Assembly: GCA_018266215.1 (NCBI GenBank)
Contig: JAFEAV010000028.1
Span: 1-64,000 of the forward strand
Length of the DNA: 64,000 nucleotides
Direction: 5' to 3'
Origin: Cyanobacteria bacterium SZAS LIN-3
Lineage (GTDB): Bacteria; Cyanobacteriota; Vampirovibrionia; Obscuribacterales; Obscuribacteraceae
In this document: one piece after another, positions 35,119 through 43,979 of the stretch
How the letters are laid out: every line of letters starts with the position of its first letter
Position numbering within the stretch: position 1 is the first letter of the stretch
Notes under the pieces: generated by a model
The model's database searches: none
What the model saw: the letters and a program-made list of their open reading frames with translations, nothing else
Told to the model about the DNA's origin: nothing
Position numbers and translations under genes: made by a program

Positions 35119-36786
35119 TTAGCCTTTGGCGGCGCTTTTAACGGCGCTTTCCTTTGATAGTGGGGCGAAATTTTCGAGCGAAATTTCGGAGAAACAGGTG
35201 TCGACGTCTTCGATCTTCGCCAGTTTTGCTTCATCAATTTTGCCCGATGAAATCATTGAATAGATCTCGTCGAAGCGCTCGGCATGTCCGTTGAATCTTT
35301 CTACGGCATAGTCCTTGGCCTGGCCGGTTGTGACCAGGAAGGGCCAGTCGCTCGACTCGAGCAGGAGAAGTTCGCGGGCCAGTTGTTTGCTCGCTCTTAC
35401 TGTCAGAGCGTCGGCGCCGGCGACCTTTTGAGCCACTTCTTTCATCTGCGCTTCGGCCTTGTTTATGATCGGCCACATCCATTCTGTTTCATTGTTGAGC
35501 CAGACTTGATAATGACCACCGGAGCCCCAGCTGGATTCGGGCAGATTGATTGTCGTTTGCGGCGGATTGGCCTCAAGATAATCACTGGCCATCATCACAT
35601 CAATGGCGGTGTACTGTTTCAGTTTGCGCAGGATGTCCTTGAGCCAGGACACACCTTCAAACCACCAGTGACCAAAAAGTTCGGTGTCGAAAGAAACCAT
35701 AACAAGACCGGGCTCGCTGGTGGCTTTGACATGCTCGGTCAGAGCCTGCTGCACAAAGCCGACATAATGATCGGCGTTTTCGCGCATGCGATTGTGAGCG
35801 GCTTCGGGATTGTAGATTTCTTTGGCGCCAAGATCGGTGCCTTTGGAAGTCAGCTTCCAATAATGCAGACCGGATTTGTCGTCTTTCTTGTGAAACTCGC
35901 GGTAATTGCCGTCACCGGGATAGCCATGATCGGCGGACCATACCTGGTAACCGGCTTCTTCGTTACGACCCATGACTGCAACCGGATATTCCTTGAGCCA
36001 GAAAGCTTCGTAAGTATCGAGTCCGGTTTCGCCGACGTTTTTGGAAGGCACGTATTGCACCGATCCGTAAGGACCGACTACCCGGCGCACTTCGGCTGTC
36101 TGTCCGCCTTTGATTACAAATGATTCGGTAAAGAAATATTTGATGCCGGCTTCGTAAAGCCATTTTTCTATGCCTTCGCGTCCGTTCTGAGCGGGACGGT
36201 AGGCGCATTCGGGCAGCCAGAAGCCGCGCGGTGCGCGACCAAAATGTTTCTTGTAGTTTTCAACGCCGGTTTTGTACTGCGCCAGAATTGATTCGTCTTC
36301 ACTTAAAAGTGGTGAGAAACAGTGGGTGGCGGCCGATGTTGTAATTTCGATGGCGCCCTGATCCTGCAACTTTTTGAAGCCGGCGATCAGATCTCTTTGC
36401 CAGCGTTGTTTGAAATCTTTGTCGATTTGTGTGAACCAATCGAGATAAAACTTGGCCAGATGATGGCGCTCGGGATTGGGTGCATCGCCGTAGTTGGCGT
36501 ATTTTGCTTCGTCTTCTTTGGCCGCCTGGATGCGCAGACCAATGTATTTTTCAAAACCTTTTTTGAAATGTTCGTCGGCGAGTTGTTCGCAAAGAATTGG
36601 TGTCAGACCAATCGTCAGTTTCGCTTTCAGCCCTTCATTCAGCAGGTCGTCTACTGCGTTGAGGAGCGGGATGTAGGTCTCCGCCATGCACTCGTAAACG
36701 CTTTCTTCGCCGAATGGCCACATGCCCGCCTTGCGGTAATAAGGCAGATGGCTGTGCAACATAAATACAAAGGAGCCGATGCTCAA
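35119..36786 (-). CDS. GH57 1,4-alpha-glucan branching enzyme
   Basis: A 555-aa family GH57 enzyme, close to the length of the Thermus and Thermococcus branching enzymes. The start FVFMLHSHLPYYRKAG contains the family metal/substrate histidines. The nucleophile Glu193 lies in GFWLPECAYRP and the acid/base Asp367 in VSFDTELFGHWW. The C-terminal DUF1957-like helical domain (about 410-535) is present. It makes alpha-1,6 branches in glycogen-like polymer. It shares a strand with pyk just downstream. No glgA or glgC lies in the window. Confidence 0.92.
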   Translation of the reverse strand: MSIGSFVFMLHSHLPYYRKAGMWPFGEESVYECMAETYIPLLNAVDDLLNEGLKAKLTIGLTPILCEQLADEHFKKGFEKYIGLRIQAAKEDEAKYANYGDAPNPERHHLAKFYLDWFTQIDKDFKQRWQRDLIAGFKKLQDQGAIEITTSAATHCFSPLLSEDESILAQYKTGVENYKKHFGRAPRGFWLPECAYRPAQNGREGIEKWLYEAGIKYFFTESFVIKGGQTAEVRRVVGPYGSVQYVPSKNVGETGLDTYEAFWLKEYPVAVMGRNEEAGYQVWSADHGYPGDGNYREFHKKDDKSGLHYWKLTSKGTDLGAKEIYNPEAAHNRMRENADHYVGFVQQALTEHVKATSEPGLVMVSFDTELFGHWWFEGVSWLKDILRKLKQYTAIDVMMASDYLEANPPQTTINLPESSWGSGGHYQVWLNNETEWMWPIINKAEAQMKEVAQKVAGADALTVRASKQLARELLLLESSDWPFLVTTGQAKDYAVERFNGHAERFDEIYSMISSGKIDEAKLAKIEDVDTCFSEISLENFAPLSKESAVKSAAKG

Positions 36787-37021
36787 TTTAACAACCTCAA
36801 TCTTGTTTGTCTCAGCCGAGAATCCCTTGCAAGCGGCGTTCCCGGCGGAACACCGTTACAATTTGAGACTCCATGCTCAGGCGAGCTATATGCTTGCAAA
36901 GAACAGGAGAAATATAACAAGTGGGGGCGGTAGAGGTCAGCCTCGCTGCTCCAAACCGTAACTATTCTTTAGTACTGCTTTCGGTTATGCTGGGCTCTGT
37001 GGCGATCTGAGGCGCTTTTAG

Positions 37022-37465
37022 ATGTCAGAAGATAGAAATATTTACGCTGATGACGATGAAACTGAAGATGTGCAATCGGGCCAGGCGGGCCATGCTGAGC
37101 ACCGGATCTTGCAGGATCCGATAAATCAACCCGGCGCACTTCCTCTTCCTTTACCGGTCCCTGTTCCCGCGCCCGAAAAGCCTCGACGCGGTCGACCGCC
37201 GTCGGCAAGTACCGCCGCCGGAGCGGCGCCAAAAGTTACCGGTGGCGATGCCAAGCCTCAGGAAAACAAGGTAGTCAAACTGCTGGAAAAAAATCCCCTT
37301 GGTATGACCTTGCCTGAAATGGCCGGCGGTCCCAGACAAATCAAGCGCATAAAAACCATGCGCCCGCTGCTGGCGGAAGCCATTCGCTCGGGCCTTGTCA
37401 TGCCTGTTTCCCAGCGGGCCGGACATACTGTCTACCGCCTGGTCAAACACATTGCCAACCGCTAG
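37022..37465 (+). CDS. AT-hook-containing putative DNA-binding protein
   Basis: A 147-aa protein with no signal peptide. The acidic N-terminus (1-35) is followed by a Pro-rich stretch (38-52) and a canonical AT-hook core KPRRGRPPS (53-61), which grips the minor groove of AT-rich DNA. Residues 85-145 form a compact helical domain (VVKLLEKNPLGMTLPEMAG, then VYRLVKHIANR) that looks like a winged helix. The combination suggests a nucleoid-associated or regulatory protein. I do not recognise a family. It stands alone in a 235-bp-spaced gap after GH57. Confidence 0.65.
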   Translation: MSEDRNIYADDDETEDVQSGQAGHAEHRILQDPINQPGALPLPLPVPVPAPEKPRRGRPPSASTAAGAAPKVTGGDAKPQENKVVKLLEKNPLGMTLPEMAGGPRQIKRIKTMRPLLAEAIRSGLVMPVSQRAGHTVYRLVKHIANR

Positions 37466-37484
37466 GGAACTATCTGATTCCTGG

Positions 37485-37814
37485 CTAATCTCTAATCAGG
37501 CTCTTCAATTTATCCAGTTGGGCGTTGCCGCCACCTGTTATAAGGACGGTTTTGCTGCGGCCGGTCAGACCCGATTGCAAGCTTATAGATGATTTAGGAC
37601 AGCCGCAAAGCTCTGCCAGAAAAGCGATTAAAGCCTGATTAGCAGCGCCTTCCACCGCTCTGGCCTGCAGGGCGATTTTGAGTCTTTCAATTTCCTTGTC
37701 GCCGGTCTGCTCCCGCCGCACACCGACTACCGCCGAGCGCGCGGCCCCGGGCTGGATGTACAGTCGCAACAACAAACCTTCTTTGCGGCAGGTGGCAAAT
37801 GGCTCTACTTGCAT
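37485..37814 (-). CDS. DUF167/YggU family protein
   Basis: A 109-aa member of the YggU/DUF167 family from the ATG at 37814 (MQVEPFATC). The typical pattern is LRLYIQPGAARSAVVGV, ALQARAVEGAANQALIAFLA and ISLQSGLTGRSKTVLI. The function of the family is not established. It is divergent from kdsA, with start codons 35 bp apart. Confidence 0.85.
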   Translation of the reverse strand: MQVEPFATCRKEGLLLRLYIQPGAARSAVVGVRREQTGDKEIERLKIALQARAVEGAANQALIAFLAELCGCPKSSISLQSGLTGRSKTVLITGGGNAQLDKLKSLIRD

Positions 37815-37849
37815 CCTGCTACAATACCCCAAAACAGGCGAGGATGCTC

Positions 37850-38728
37850 ATGGCTATAAAAGCGGTTAGGGTCGGCTCTTACGAAGTCACTGAAGGCGGA
37901 AAATTTCTCATCATTGCAGGTCCCTGCGTGATTGAGTCCTACGAGATGTTGTTGAAAACTGCTACGCATCTCAAAGATCTTTCCAGCAAATACAATTTCA
38001 ATCTTGTTTTCAAATCATCCTTTGATAAAGCCAACCGCACCTCGGTCAGTGGTTTTCGCGGACCGGGCCTGGAAAAAGGCATAGAAATGCTGGGCGAGAT
38101 CAAATCCAAATTGGGTCTGCCGGTTTTGTCCGATATCCACGAAGCCGAGCAGTGTGCCCGGGCCGCCACCGTGCTGGACGTCCTGCAAATCCCCGCCTTT
38201 CTCTGTCGTCAGACCGATTTGCTCGTAGCAGCAGCCCAGACCGGCAAATGCGTCAACGTCAAAAAGGGCCAGTTCGTCGCTCCTCGCGATATGAAAAACG
38301 CCGTCAAAAAAATTGTTGATTCCGGTAATGAAAATCTGCTCCTCACCGAGCGTGGTACCACATTCGGTTACAACAATCTGGTCGTTGATTTCCGCGCCAT
38401 TCCTATAATGAAGGAAAACGGCTACCCGGTTATTTTTGATGCTACCCACAGTGTGCAGATCCCCGGTGGGGCCGGTGACGCTTCCACGGGCGAGCGCCAG
38501 TACGTACCGACCCTGGCCCGCGCGGCCGTGGTCTCGGGCGTCAACGGCATGTTTATGGAAGTGCACCCCAATCCAGACGAAGCTAAAAGTGATGGCCCCA
38601 ATCAGGTGCCTCTGGCCCAGGTCGAGGAGCTTATCGCTCAAGTCGTGCAACTGTACAATACTGTCAAAGACATGCCGGAGATTCGTTTGCCGGCACCGGG
38701 TCAATGCAAACAATTTGCCACTCTCTAA
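37850..38728 (+). CDS. kdsA: 3-deoxy-8-phosphooctulonate synthase KdsA
   Basis: A 292-aa KdsA condensing PEP and arabinose 5-phosphate to Kdo-8-phosphate for LPS. I start it at ATG 37850 with GCGAGG 6 nt upstream. Conserved segments are IAGPCVIES, FKSSFDKANRTS, GPGLEKGIEML, LQIPAFLCRQTDLL, KKGQFVAP and FDATHSVQ. The Cys in GPC is consistent with the metal-binding form. The presence of kdsA supports an outer membrane with LPS. Its end overlaps the next gene by 25 nt. Confidence 0.97.
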   Translation: MAIKAVRVGSYEVTEGGKFLIIAGPCVIESYEMLLKTATHLKDLSSKYNFNLVFKSSFDKANRTSVSGFRGPGLEKGIEMLGEIKSKLGLPVLSDIHEAEQCARAATVLDVLQIPAFLCRQTDLLVAAAQTGKCVNVKKGQFVAPRDMKNAVKKIVDSGNENLLLTERGTTFGYNNLVVDFRAIPIMKENGYPVIFDATHSVQIPGGAGDASTGERQYVPTLARAAVVSGVNGMFMEVHPNPDEAKSDGPNQVPLAQVEELIAQVVQLYNTVKDMPEIRLPAPGQCKQFATL

Positions 38729-41190
38729 AAGAAAAACTGTCTCTTCGCCGCTTTAGAGCGGCCTCTCTGGCGCTTCTTGTGCCGGCGCTCTGCCTGGGGC
38801 AGGCTTTCACTTTCTCGCCCGCGGTCCTGGCCCAGTCCGAGTCGGATACCGGCTCCGGCATGGCAACCGAGCCCGGTAAACTGGAAGAAATTTTGACCAA
38901 AAGTCTCACCGCCCTGGGCGGAGAGGAGAGCATCGCTAAACTGGCCGCGGGCTATAGTGTCTTCGGCAAAGAATTTGAAGGCGTCGGTACCCTCGACCAG
39001 GTGAGTGAACTGGGCAAGGGCGTAGCTGGCAACGGGCAATCGGGCCCAAGCAGCAGCACTTATCGACTTTTGCGCAAGGGACCAAAGTGGCGCTTCGACC
39101 ATGAGCGTGCCACCGGCGGCGGTGGCGAGGCCGGAGTCAATAACTGGACCGAGGGCTTCAATGGTGAGCAAGCCTGGGTGCAGTCATCAGGCAAAACCGA
39201 GGACGCGCTCATGTCCAACGCCAAACTGCTCAATCTCGAATCGACGCTGCCTGCGACCTTTTTGCTTGAGGCGGCCCGAACTCTCGGCGGACAGTCGGCC
39301 GGTGATTTGAAAGTAAGTCTTGAAGGTAAATCGACTTTCCATGAAAGCCCCTGTTACAAGATTGTATTCAGTTCTACATCCAGCGGTGAGAGTTTCAGTC
39401 TTTATATAGAGGAAAAAAGCTACACGGTTCTGGGGTTGAAATTTAAACTGGATGGCGCTCCCGGGGCGCCGACCAGGGACGTTGAATTGCTCTATCTTGA
39501 GTATCGCCCTGTGGCCGGCTCGCTTTATCCATATAAAGAAGTGCGCATGGTCGGCAACAGCGCCGATCACGTCTATCTCGCCAGTGATGTCAACGCCAGT
39601 CAGATTGGCAATGATCATGATTTTGATCGACCGGGCGGCAGCTTCAAACTGGCTAAAACAATAGTTATCCCCTTTGATTACGCGCAAAAGGAATTGCTCG
39701 TCAAAGGGCGTCTCAATAATGGCGAGGAGATGGATTTTCTCTTCGACACCGGTGCTTCCGACACAATAATCGATCGCCGGGTGGCGGCTGAATCCTTCCT
39801 CTTGAAGGAAGGTCAGGCCGGTATGACCGTGCTCGGTGGCCGTGTGATGACCAGCACCAGCACCATCGGTCGGCTGGAAATAGGCAATCTGATCGTCAAC
39901 GATATCGAAGCCCGCATTCTCGATCTCAGCTCCCAGTCCAGACATCTGGGGCGGCGTCTGGGCGGCATCATCGGCACTAATGTTATTTCCCGGTTTGTCG
40001 TCACCATCGATTACGGCAAATCGACTCTGACGATTAATGACGCCGATAGTTTTGTCCGGCCCGCAGATCTTGTGCCGGTCACATTCCTGCGCAAGAGCGC
40101 GCCGGTTGTGAAGGTCAAACTTGCCGGCAAAGAAGACGTGATGATGCTGGTCGATACCGGTGCCGCCTTCAATAATCTCCCCGCCGCCGTTGCCACGCGC
40201 TACGCCGGAGAAGGCCCGGGGCGCCACACTACCGAAGGCGAGGGCCTGGACGGCAAGCCTGTGCGTCTGGGCAAATTGACTCTGGACAATGTTTCCATCG
40301 CCGGGCGCACGGTGCGCAAAGTTGATTTCACATACACCTTGCCTTACGCCGGGGCTCCGGTGACGGCGCCTGCCGGTGCTGCCGGGCGCGACGTAAAACT
40401 GGATAGCGGCGGATTTTTCCAGACCACTAACCTGGGCATACTGGGCAATCCCTTTCTGGAAAACTTTCTCGTCATCTTCGACTATAAGTTTCAGCGCATG
40501 TTGCTCAAACCGTCCGCTGTCCTGCGCGTGCGCAGTGACATTGAACAGGCGATAGAATCAGGTGATAAGGCCCTGATCGAAAAACGTGAATTTCGCGGGG
40601 CCGAGGCCGGCTATCAAAGGGCTCTGGCTATTGCCACCGCCAGTGGTGACCGGAAAAATGAGGCCCGGGTGCTGGGACGCATTGGCAGTCTGCGTCGGAT
40701 TATGGCCAAGGACCTCAATCGCCCCGAGCACAGCAAGGCCAGTTACGATTATTTTGTCCGCGCCCAGGAAATGGCCAAGAAAGTCGGCGCTACCGAAATC
40801 GAAGGCCGCATCCTGGCTGACTGGAGCTTGCTCTATCTCGATGGTGGTCAGGCCGTGGCGGCCAAGCAAACAATCGATCGCGCCCTGCAACTGGCGCCGC
40901 AGGACCCCGACGTTAACGTCGATTGCGCTGTGCATCTCAGCCGCTCCCGCCGCTTCCCCGAGATGCAGCGCTACATCGAAAAGGCTCTCTTCCTCGATCC
41001 CTCCAACTGGCAGGCACTCTGGTTTCAGGTCAAGCTGTCCGAGACTTTTGCTGATTTGCCCAAGATGATTGCCACATTGAAAGACATCGTCCGCTATTAC
41101 CCCTGGTCCAAGATTGCCCAGGACAAGCTGCGCCAGGTCGATCCTGCCAGTGCTCCTCCTCCTGCGCCCGGCGCTGCGGCAACACACTAA
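38704..41190 (+). CDS. Exported double aspartic-protease-like protein with TPR tail
   Basis: An 828-aa protein with a signal peptide (about 1-43, ending AVLA). Residues 50-320 are a beta-rich region of unknown type. Two retropepsin-like domains follow, each with a DTG loop: DTGAS at 348 and DTGAA at 484, each followed by hydrophobic flap/psi-loop segments (GGIIGTNVIS; NLGILGNPFLENFLVIFDYK). Residues 600-815 are TPRs. Retropepsins work as homodimers; two DTG lobes in one chain could form a pepsin-like active site. DTGAA rather than DTGS/T in lobe two may weaken it. It starts inside kdsA and is probably cotranscribed. Confidence 0.78.
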   Translation: MQTICHSLKEKLSLRRFRAASLALLVPALCLGQAFTFSPAVLAQSESDTGSGMATEPGKLEEILTKSLTALGGEESIAKLAAGYSVFGKEFEGVGTLDQVSELGKGVAGNGQSGPSSSTYRLLRKGPKWRFDHERATGGGGEAGVNNWTEGFNGEQAWVQSSGKTEDALMSNAKLLNLESTLPATFLLEAARTLGGQSAGDLKVSLEGKSTFHESPCYKIVFSSTSSGESFSLYIEEKSYTVLGLKFKLDGAPGAPTRDVELLYLEYRPVAGSLYPYKEVRMVGNSADHVYLASDVNASQIGNDHDFDRPGGSFKLAKTIVIPFDYAQKELLVKGRLNNGEEMDFLFDTGASDTIIDRRVAAESFLLKEGQAGMTVLGGRVMTSTSTIGRLEIGNLIVNDIEARILDLSSQSRHLGRRLGGIIGTNVISRFVVTIDYGKSTLTINDADSFVRPADLVPVTFLRKSAPVVKVKLAGKEDVMMLVDTGAAFNNLPAAVATRYAGEGPGRHTTEGEGLDGKPVRLGKLTLDNVSIAGRTVRKVDFTYTLPYAGAPVTAPAGAAGRDVKLDSGGFFQTTNLGILGNPFLENFLVIFDYKFQRMLLKPSAVLRVRSDIEQAIESGDKALIEKREFRGAEAGYQRALAIATASGDRKNEARVLGRIGSLRRIMAKDLNRPEHSKASYDYFVRAQEMAKKVGATEIEGRILADWSLLYLDGGQAVAAKQTIDRALQLAPQDPDVNVDCAVHLSRSRRFPEMQRYIEKALFLDPSNWQALWFQVKLSETFADLPKMIATLKDIVRYYPWSKIAQDKLRQVDPASAPPPAPGAAATH

Positions 41191-41205
41191 TTGTTGGGGG
41201 TGTAA

Positions 41206-42456
41206 GTGCGATCGCATATTAGACGGAGCCACCCAGCCCTGTCCTCGCTGGCCGTATTACTTTTATTAGGAATTCTTGCCTTCAGTCTCTATCGAGTTGC
41301 TCGAAAGTCTGATTCAAACTGGCAGCAGAAGGATATTCTAATCACCTATTGTTGTTCTGCTCCGCCGGATCAAGCTCACCTGGCGACGGCTGCCGCTGAA
41401 CATTTTAATATGGTGCCGGGGCCCGAATCTGCACTGGCCCTGGCTCCCGCGCACAATTTAAAAATAATGCTGGAAGACGGTCTTCTCAACATCGCAACGG
41501 CTAATTCTGAGGAGAAGCTGGCGGAGCTGGATAAGCTCATAGAAAGGGTCAAAAATAATCCGGCTCTGGAGGCGTATTACGTTTTCGACGAGCCGCAGGT
41601 ATCCGATTTCCCGCAACTGCTCAAAATCGTTTCGCGCATCAAAAAGCATGATCGTAATCACTTCTGTTTTATCAATTTGCTGCCTGTGTTTGGCGTCCGC
41701 TCCAAAATGAATCAAGATCCCTGTCTCAATTACAGAGACTATGTTGAGGAGTATGTGCGGCAATTCAAGCCAGGACTGCTCAGCTACGACTACTATAATT
41801 TTGCCAGGGAATCAGGCGGCAAACCAAATGACGGGCAGATGTACTTTGTCCATCTTCATCTGATGCGTAATCTGGCCAGGGCAGCGCATGTCCCCTTTAT
41901 GAACATTATTCAGGCCTGTCACTGGGATAATACCTATCGCTTCCCCACTGCCGCTGAGATGCGCTGGCAGGTATACACCAGCCTTGCTTACGGGGCCAGA
42001 GGTATTTCGTATTTTCTATACTGGGGGCCGGCTAAATTTGGCGGTCTCTATCGTGACGGTCAGGCCACTCCGCTTGTCAAAGACATTGCCAAGCTCAATC
42101 GCGAAATTGCCGCTTTCAGTCCTGTATTGATGAAGGTTGATTCCGTCGCTGTTTATCCCCTTGTGCCGCCTCCGCCCTCTGCCGCTTCTACCGCCGGTGC
42201 CTGCGATGTGCAGGTGTTGGGCGCCGGTGAATTTCTTCTTGGCCTTTTTGGTGAAGGGCGAAAGTCTAATTCATTTATGATCGTCAATCGCCGTTGTGAC
42301 AAGGTACAAACGGCAGTGCTGACGGTGCAAAATGCCAATCAGTTATTGGAGTTCAACCGTGCGACATCTGCCTGGACAAAGGTTGTATCAGACTCTGCCG
42401 GACATTTTTCTATAACCTTGCAGCCAGGGGATGGCCGATTCTTTCGTTACCGCTAA
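41206..42456 (+). CDS. Membrane-anchored TIM-barrel glycosidase-like protein
   Basis: A 416-aa protein with a signal anchor (about 12-31) from a GTG with GGGGGTG upstream. The rest reads like a TIM-barrel glycoside hydrolase: YYVFDEPQVSDFPQ (Glu129 a candidate acid/base after strand 4), LLSYDYYNF, FMNIIQACHW, and ARGISYFLYWGPAKFGGLY, as in GH42/GH-like barrels. The C-terminal 100 residues form a beta domain with a Pro/Ala linker. No exact GH family can be assigned, and the second catalytic carboxylate is not obvious. It lies 15 bp after the protease-like gene. Confidence 0.65.
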   Translation: MRSHIRRSHPALSSLAVLLLLGILAFSLYRVARKSDSNWQQKDILITYCCSAPPDQAHLATAAAEHFNMVPGPESALALAPAHNLKIMLEDGLLNIATANSEEKLAELDKLIERVKNNPALEAYYVFDEPQVSDFPQLLKIVSRIKKHDRNHFCFINLLPVFGVRSKMNQDPCLNYRDYVEEYVRQFKPGLLSYDYYNFARESGGKPNDGQMYFVHLHLMRNLARAAHVPFMNIIQACHWDNTYRFPTAAEMRWQVYTSLAYGARGISYFLYWGPAKFGGLYRDGQATPLVKDIAKLNREIAAFSPVLMKVDSVAVYPLVPPPPSAASTAGACDVQVLGAGEFLLGLFGEGRKSNSFMIVNRRCDKVQTAVLTVQNANQLLEFNRATSAWTKVVSDSAGHFSITLQPGDGRFFRYR

Positions 42457-42475
42457 TGCAGAAGCAGTAAGTCCC

Positions 42476-43105
42476 TTACTTCGCCGCTCGTTTTTTGACT
42501 GCGCCTGAGAGCTGCACAAATTTGGGCCCAAAATAGTGCTTGCGCATCTCTTTATACGCCTGGTCGTAGCTGAAGCCGTCCTCACTCACTCGCCAGATGC
42601 CGACCATGCAGCCGGTGCGGTCCGAACCGTGGGCACAGTGGACGAAGACCGGCTCGTTTTTATCGCGGCCCTCGCGCACCGTTTGCATAAAGGTGTCCAC
42701 CTGCTTTTCGGTGGGAGCTTTGTCGCTCATCGGCAAGATTTTGTACTGCAGACCCATTTGCTCCAGTTCGGCCTTTTCGGCCCGGGTGGCCCTGGTCTCG
42801 GCACGCAAATCGATAACGGTCTTGATGCCCATTTTTTGCAGCTGTTTCAGCCCGGCGGGGCTGGGTTCGCCGCCCCTATATAGGTATGGGTGCACTTGAT
42901 GGAAATTGGGCAGGGCCGATGGGGCGACTGCTGCCACCGGGGCCTCGACTGAAACCCGCTGGTCCTGGGCCGTGCCGGGGGCGGCGGCTGGGGCGGCCTG
43001 GGTCTGCGTCAGGCCCAGGGTTAGTAAAACGCAAACCGATATCGGTTGAGGGAAAAACAAAAATGGGAACCAATGACTGCTTCGCAGCGATCTCAGTGTA
43101 TACAT
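42476..43105 (-). CDS. Exported dual-specificity (tyrosine) phosphatase
   Basis: A 209-aa protein from the ATG at 43105 (AGGA 6 nt upstream; the frame extends to 43162). The signal peptide is at about 1-37 (VCVLLTLGLTQTQA), then an Ala/Pro-rich spacer and a DSP-type PTPase domain at 65-205. The P-loop is HCAHGSDRTG, with nucleophile Cys157 and Arg163 (CX5R); VIDLRAETR and the general acid candidate Asp128 (PMSDKAP) precede it. Export implies a periplasmic or lipid/sugar-phosphate substrate rather than cytosolic phosphotyrosine. It is monocistronic. Confidence 0.85.
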   Translation of the reverse strand: MYTLRSLRSSHWFPFLFFPQPISVCVLLTLGLTQTQAAPAAAPGTAQDQRVSVEAPVAAVAPSALPNFHQVHPYLYRGGEPSPAGLKQLQKMGIKTVIDLRAETRATRAEKAELEQMGLQYKILPMSDKAPTEKQVDTFMQTVREGRDKNEPVFVHCAHGSDRTGCMVGIWRVSEDGFSYDQAYKEMRKHYFGPKFVQLSGAVKKRAAK

Positions 43106-43263
43106 GGTAATCCTGGGTTTTTCTAAAGACTGTGCATAAGCACAGTGTAACCGGCGGTCCATGTTTGTTATCGTGCTCTTTATAGACGAGAGCCAGTAAG
43201 CGAGGGTGCGGGGTAGTGCATTGTTAAATGTAGTTAATAGTTGTCATATTTGCCCGCAGAATT

Positions 43264-43291
43264 GAACTTTTTGATCGAATTCAGCGTTTTA
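43264..43291 (+). promoter_or_regulatory. Possible ECF-type promoter of the sigma factor operon
   Basis: GAACTT (43264-43269), 16 nt, then GTTTTA (43286-43291), 36 nt before the sigma GTG. The -35 AAC and spacing resemble ECF promoters, so the operon might be autoregulated. This rests on sequence resemblance only. Confidence 0.3.
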
Positions 43292-43326
43292 TCCCTAGAA
43301 CCAGACCGAACAGGTTGGAGAAAGCC

Positions 43327-43974
43327 GTGGAACCAACGGATGAGGAATTAGTAGAGAAATTCCGTGCTACGGCGGATATGGGTATCTTCAAGACCCTGGT
43401 CAGACGTTATCAAAGTCGGATCTTTGCTATTGCGTTGCGCACCCTGGGTAACAATGAAGAAGCCGAAGAAGCGGTGCAGGAAACGTTTGTGAAAGTGCAT
43501 CAGAATCTTCCCAAGTACCGGCAAAATTCCCTCTTTTCGTCCTGGCTCTATCGGATAGCGTACAACCAGTGTATGGACATTATGAGGATGAAACAGCGTC
43601 GCCTGGACAGTCAAACCATTGCCTTCGATCCGCAGGGTGCCGGCGGTTCCGGGGATGACGCTTCGGCCGATGGTCGGGACCTGGTTTTCCAGCTGGCCGA
43701 CAATACCCTCAATCCTGCCCAGTCCCTGGATGCCCAGGAGCAGTTTGAAATAGTGCAGGCGTCACTGAACAAGCTACCCGAATCTCAAAAGATAGTGCTG
43801 ATTTTGCATGATATGCAGGACCTGTCTTATCTGGAAATTTCGGAAATCGTCGGCACCAATATCGGTACTGTGCGCTCAAGGCTCCACTACGGCAGACTAA
43901 AATTACGAGAGCTTCTCGCCCCCTATTTCTCCGCCGACAGCTCGTCCCTCAGTTCTCCTCTCACGGCAAGGTGA
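43327..43974 (+). CDS. ECF-type RNA polymerase sigma factor
   Basis: A 215-aa sigma-70-family ECF factor from GTG 43327, which has GGAG 6 nt upstream (a TTG at 43315 is also in frame). Region 2 is at about 15-85 (LVRRYQSRIFAIALRTLGNNEEAEEAVQETF written here in part: AEEAVQETFVKVHQ and SWLYRIAYNQCMD). Region 4 is at about 150-205 (LPESQKIVLILHDMQDLSYLEISEI, the HTH beginning SYLEIS). An acidic linker of 40 residues separates them. It is followed directly by its probable anti-sigma factor. Confidence 0.95.
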   Translation: MEPTDEELVEKFRATADMGIFKTLVRRYQSRIFAIALRTLGNNEEAEEAVQETFVKVHQNLPKYRQNSLFSSWLYRIAYNQCMDIMRMKQRRLDSQTIAFDPQGAGGSGDDASADGRDLVFQLADNTLNPAQSLDAQEQFEIVQASLNKLPESQKIVLILHDMQDLSYLEISEIVGTNIGTVRSRLHYGRLKLRELLAPYFSADSSSLSSPLTAR

Positions 43975-43979
43975 CAATC

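Noticed and set aside
35284..36123. 279-codon open frame on the plus strand
   Set aside because: Antisense to the GH57 branching enzyme, with no domain or credible start.
39187..40227. 346-codon open frame on the minus strand
   Set aside because: Antisense to the double-DTG protein; no family motif is seen in it.
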